From the NCBI RefSeq assembly GCF_004382795.1, contig NZ_SMSG01000003.1:124001-188000 (forward strand): a stretch of DNA of 64,000 nt, read 5' to 3'. Under the pieces are notes generated by a model. It worked only from the letters and a program-made list of their open reading frames with translations. It was not told where the DNA came from and did no database searches. Both the position numbers and the translations under genes were made by a program. Of the stretch, positions 60,942 to 64,000 are shown piece after piece. Source of the stretch: Cumulibacter soli. Lineage in GTDB: Bacteria > Actinomycetota > Actinomycetes > Mycobacteriales > Antricoccaceae. How positions within the stretch are numbered: the stretch's first letter is position 1; every line of letters begins with the position of its first letter.

Positions 60942-61354
60942 AGGCGAAGGTCGTGCTGTGAAGACACGCCGGACTGTGGATACCGTGTCCGCCCGGAGAC
61001 AGGCACTCGTTCACACAGCGTCAGGTGGTGTGGAGACCGGTACCCTCCGCGCCGGCACCATCCGCGCCGGCACCGTTCGAGCGCACGGCGTGCGAGAGAT
61101 GCGCGCGGCGCCACACTCATCCGGCGCGCCGTCCGATGGCGGCATCCCGTACTATTTAGGGAGCGGTTCGTTCGGCTCCTGCCGACGGGCCGACTTCGCG
61201 CGTCCAGACCCGCCTTGCGGGTCGACTCTTCTACGGTCCGGTGTTCACGCCGGTCGAGTCGGGGCGCCAGGGGCGCTGCCGACCGGCGGCGCCGACAACC
61301 ATAGAGGATCGCGCCGGTGCGTCTAGCCGGCCGATCAGGACAAGGAGAACGGCC
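60942..61354 (+). other. Intergenic region and rpsB leader, no protein gene seen
   Basis: A 413-base gap holding the divergent promoters of the M23 gene and rpsB. TACTAT at 61150-61155 is a candidate -10 for rpsB, giving a leader of about 190 bases. A perfect hairpin GACCCGC-CTT-GCGGGTC lies at 61207-61223. Long rpsB leaders often carry S2 autoregulatory structures, which is an inference here. GACAAGGAGAAC precedes the rpsB ATG. Confidence 0.5.
61046..61075 (+). repeat. Two tandem copies of a 15-bp repeat upstream of rpsB
   Basis: TCCGCGCCGGCACCA (61046-61060) is followed directly by TCCGCGCCGGCACCG (61061-61075), differing only in the last base. Function unknown; possibly a protein-binding site or a slippage product. 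Confidence 0.7.
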
Positions 61355-62254
61355 ATGGCCGTCGTCACTATGCGTCAGCTGCTCGACAGCGGCGTGCACT
61401 TCGGGCACCAGACCCGTCGGTGGAACCCGAAGATGAAGCGCTTCATCCTCACCGAGCGCAACGGCATCTACATCATCGACCTGCAGCAGACCTTGTCGTA
61501 CATCGACAAGGCCTTCGAGTTCGTCAAGGAGACCGTCGCGCACGGCGGCACGATCCTTTTCGTCGGCACCAAGCGTCAGGCGCAGGAAGCCATCGCCAAG
61601 GAGGCGACCCGCGTCAACATGCCGTACGTCAACCACCGTTGGCTCGGCGGCATGCTCACCAACTTCGGCACCGTCCACAAGCGTCTGCAGCGCCTCAAGG
61701 AGCTCGAGCAGATCGCCGAGACCGGCGGCGAGACCGTGATGACCAAGAAGGAACAGCTGATCCTCGATCGCGAGCGCGAGAAGCTGTCGAAGACCCTCGG
61801 TGGAATCCGCGATATGGCTCGCGTGCCGTCGGCGATCTGGATCGTCGATACGAAGAAGGAGCAGATCGCGGTCGGCGAGGCCAAGAAGTTGAACATCCCG
61901 ATCGTCGCCATCCTCGACACGAACTGCGATCCGGATGAGACCGACTACCCGATCCCGGGTAACGACGACGCCATCCGTTCGGCGAACCTGCTTACTCGCG
62001 TGATTGCCGACGGCGTCGCCGAGGGCCTCATTCAGCGCGCCTCGGCGGGCAAGAGTGACGACAAGCCGAACCGCGACGACGTTGCCGCTGACGAGCCTCT
62101 CGCCGAGTGGGAGCGCGAAATTCTCGAAGGTGGAAAGACCGACGCTGCTGCGGCCCCGGCCGCCGAAGCGCCCGCACCGGCCGCCGATGCGCCGGCTACG
62201 AGCGATGCTGCGGCTACGGAAGCTGCGACGGCGCAGACCCCCGAAGCCAAGTAA
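61355..62254 (+). CDS. rpsB: 30S ribosomal protein S2
   Basis: uS2, 299 aa. The core (residues 1-230) has [57 protein letters not shown] and [15 protein letters not shown]. An Ala/Pro/Glu-rich C-terminal tail of about 50 residues follows, common in actinobacteria. ATG at 61355 follows AAGGAGAAC. tsf follows after 67 bases, as in nearly all bacteria. Confidence 0.98.
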   Translation: MAVVTMRQLLDSGVHFGHQTRRWNPKMKRFILTERNGIYIIDLQQTLSYIDKAFEFVKETVAHGGTILFVGTKRQAQEAIAKEATRVNMPYVNHRWLGGMLTNFGTVHKRLQRLKELEQIAETGGETVMTKKEQLILDREREKLSKTLGGIRDMARVPSAIWIVDTKKEQIAVGEAKKLNIPIVAILDTNCDPDETDYPIPGNDDAIRSANLLTRVIADGVAEGLIQRASAGKSDDKPNRDDVAADEPLAEWEREILEGGKTDAAAAPAAEAPAPAADAPATSDAAATEAATAQTPEAK

Positions 62255-62321
62255 CGCGTCCACCGACTACACCAGCATCTGATCTACATCCGCCAGAAGC
62301 GGATAGATGGGACAACCACTC

Positions 62322-63140
62322 ATGGCTAACTTCTCAGCCGCTGACGTCAAGAAGCTGCGCGAAACCACCGGCTCCGGCATGCTCGACTGCAAGAAGGCGC
62401 TCGCTGAGGCTGATGGCGACTTCGACAAGGCCGTCGAACTGCTCCGTATCAAGGGCGCCAAGGACGTCGGCAAGCGTGCCGCGCGTACCTCGGCCAATGG
62501 TCTGGCCACCGTCAAGGACGGCGTCGTGATCGAGTTGCTCTGCGAAACCGACTTCGTCGCCAAGAACGCCGACTTCATCGCGCTCGGCGACAAGGTCGTC
62601 GGCGCCCTTGCCGCGGCAAAGGTCGACTCGCTGGAGGCCGCTCTGGCCACGGACCTCGACGGAATCACCGTCGAAGCCGCGATCCAGGAACTGTCGGCGA
62701 AGATCGGCGAGCGCCTTGAGTTGCGCCGCGTCGTACGCTTCGACGGTCAGACCACCGCGTACCTGCACCGTCGTTCGGCGGACCTGCCCCCGCAGGTCGC
62801 GGTCCTCGTCGAGTACACCGGCGACGACGCCGAAGCCGCTCGCAGCGCTGGTATGCAGATCGCTGCTATGCGTCCGCGGTACGTCACCCGTGATGAGGTC
62901 CCGGCCGACATCGTGGAGAACGAGCGCCGTTTGGCCGAGGAAACCGCGCGTGGCGAGGGTAAGCCCGAGCAGGCGATCGTGAAGATCACCGAGGGCAAGG
63001 TCAACGCTTACTTCAAGGACTTCACCCTGAACGAGCAGCCCTCGGTGCAGGACCCGAAGAAGAACGTGAAGGCCGTGCTCGACGCGGCCGGCGTTGCGGT
63101 CACCCGCTTCGCCCGTATCGAGGTCGGCGAGGAGCTCTAA
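62322..63140 (+). CDS. tsf: Elongation factor Ts
   Basis: Guanine-nucleotide exchange factor for EF-Tu. The 272-aa protein has the N-terminal UBA-like domain ([25 protein letters not shown]), the TDFV motif in [12 protein letters not shown] that contacts EF-Tu, and the dimer-forming second half ([35 protein letters not shown]). ATG at 62322 (MANFS) is the natural start; ATG 62307 upstream would add five residues. A strong terminator follows. Confidence 0.97.
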   Translation: MANFSAADVKKLRETTGSGMLDCKKALAEADGDFDKAVELLRIKGAKDVGKRAARTSANGLATVKDGVVIELLCETDFVAKNADFIALGDKVVGALAAAKVDSLEAALATDLDGITVEAAIQELSAKIGERLELRRVVRFDGQTTAYLHRRSADLPPQVAVLVEYTGDDAEAARSAGMQIAAMRPRYVTRDEVPADIVENERRLAEETARGEGKPEQAIVKITEGKVNAYFKDFTLNEQPSVQDPKKNVKAVLDAAGVAVTRFARIEVGEEL

Positions 63141-63160
63141 GAGCCAGTTCGACACCGAGA

Positions 63161-63203
63161 GGGGGCCGTCACTGCCGTGATCCGGCGTGGCGGCCCCTTT
63201 TTC
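63161..63203 (+). terminator. Intrinsic terminator after tsf
   Basis: A GC-rich stem GGGGGCCGTCAC paired with GTGGCGGCCCC, followed by a TTTTT run, about 20 bases after the tsf stop. It is the most classical rho-independent terminator in the window and separates rpsB-tsf from pyrH. Confidence 0.9.
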
Positions 63204-63280
63204 TGGATCGGATCACCGCCCTGCCGCGGTACGGTCCTGCCCGTAGCCCGACATGCGATCGCTCAGGAGCGTCAATTCTG

Positions 63281-64000
63281 ATGAGTGCCAACAAACGAAT
63301 CCTTCTCAAGCTTTCCGGTGAGACCTTCGGCGGCGGAACTGTCGGCGTCGACACCGAGGTAGTCAAGAGCATCGCCGGGCAAATCCGTGAGGTGGTCGCA
63401 TCCGGGACGCAGGTGGCAGTGGTCACCGGTGGCGGCAACTTCTTCCGCGGTGCGCAGTTGTCGCAAGCCGGCATGGATCGCGCTCGCGCCGACTACATGG
63501 GAATGTTGGGCACCGTGCTCAACTGCCTTGCGCTGCAGGACTTCCTGGAGAAGGAAGGCGTAGCGACCCGAGTGCAGACCGCGATCACCATGGGGCAGGT
63601 GGCCGAGTCCTACATCCCGCTGCGCGCGATCCGTCACCTGGAGAAGGGTCGCGTGGTGATCTTCGGCGCCGGTGCCGGGATGCCGTACTTCTCTACCGAT
63701 ACGGTCGCGGCACAACGCGCCTTGGAAATCGGGTGCGATGTATTGCTGATGGCCAAGAACGGCGTGGACGGTGTCTATAACGCTGACCCGCGCACCGACC
63801 CGAGCGCGACCAAGTACGACCGTCTCACGTACGACGAGGTCCTCACCAATCACTTGGCTGTGGCAGACAGCACTGCGATTAGCCTGTGCATGGACAATGA
63901 CATGCCGATCGTCGTCTTCAACATGCTCGAGGACGGCAACATCGGTCGCGCTGCCGCCGGCGAACACATCGGCACCATCATCAGCAACGCGACCGTGAAC
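63281..64000 (+). CDS. pyrH: UMP kinase (partial, C terminus outside window)
   Basis: Phosphorylates UMP, the end product of the pyr operon at 8-17 kb, to UDP. The visible 240 codons have the amino-acid-kinase fold: [82 protein letters not shown] and the C-terminal IGTIISNA. Usual length is about 240, so only the last few residues or the stop are missing. ATG at 63281 has CAGGAGC upstream. It lies behind the tsf terminator and so needs its own promoter. Confidence 0.96.
   Translation, partial: MSANKRILLKLSGETFGGGTVGVDTEVVKSIAGQIREVVASGTQVAVVTGGGNFFRGAQLSQAGMDRARADYMGMLGTVLNCLALQDFLEKEGVATRVQTAITMGQVAESYIPLRAIRHLEKGRVVIFGAGAGMPYFSTDTVAAQRALEIGCDVLLMAKNGVDGVYNADPRTDPSATKYDRLTYDEVLTNHLAVADSTAISLCMDNDMPIVVFNMLEDGNIGRAAAGEHIGTIISNATVN

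Overview
The window is chromosomal DNA from a high-GC actinomycete (GC roughly 60-65% by eye, not computed). The actinobacterial assignment rests on an mIHF gene beside gmk/rpoZ, a DUF2469 gene beside rnhB, a PriA lacking its helicase motifs, a C-terminally extended S16, a PyrR leader of the translational-repression type, and gene order close to two blocks of the Mycobacterium tuberculosis chromosome. I cannot name the genus. No tRNA, rRNA, CRISPR array, prophage or insertion sequence was seen; nearly all of the window is core housekeeping sequence.

Layout. 1-8.1 kb is a mixed region: thiC (cut by the window start, behind a TPP riboswitch) divergent from thiD, a protein of unknown function, a DUF222/HNH endonuclease with an odd insertion, an SDR plus thioesterase pair, and a cysteine-containing HTH regulator divergent from a DUF2249 gene. 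8.1-31.7 kb is one long co-oriented stretch: pyrR-pyrB-pyrC-carA-carB-pyrD-pyrF (UMP synthesis), mihF-gmk-rpoZ-coaBC, metK-priA, def-fmt-rsmB-rpe, ribD-ribE-ribBA-ribH (riboflavin) and hisE-hisG. Many of these genes overlap by 4 bases, so translational coupling is likely. murA follows, then a convergent ABC exporter pair.

34.7-64 kb is the well-known smc-to-pyrH block. A fluoride-type riboswitch, a 42-codon ORF and two crcB genes lie directly before smc. Then come smc, ftsY, a membrane-anchored DsbA-like gene, ffh, an amidohydrolase, proS, an enoyl-CoA hydratase, HAD and gabD genes, then rpsP-khpA-rimM-trmD, rplS, lepB-rnhB-DUF2469, yraN-yifB-dprA-xerC, metB on the opposite strand under a SAM-I riboswitch, a tandem M23 peptidase, rpsB-tsf and the start of pyrH.

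Regulation is the most informative part of the window. There are four classical cis-acting RNA elements (TPP, PyrR-binding, fluoride, SAM-I). In three of them the Shine-Dalgarno sequence itself can be paired, which points to translational control. Several genes have a -10-like hexamer 6-8 bases before the start codon, the signature of leaderless transcripts. The strongest candidates for something undescribed are the 42-aa ORF coupled to crcB under the fluoride element, the divergent HTH/DUF2249 module, the perfect palindrome between thiC and thiD, and the tandem hairpins between khpA and rimM. I found no large novel system.
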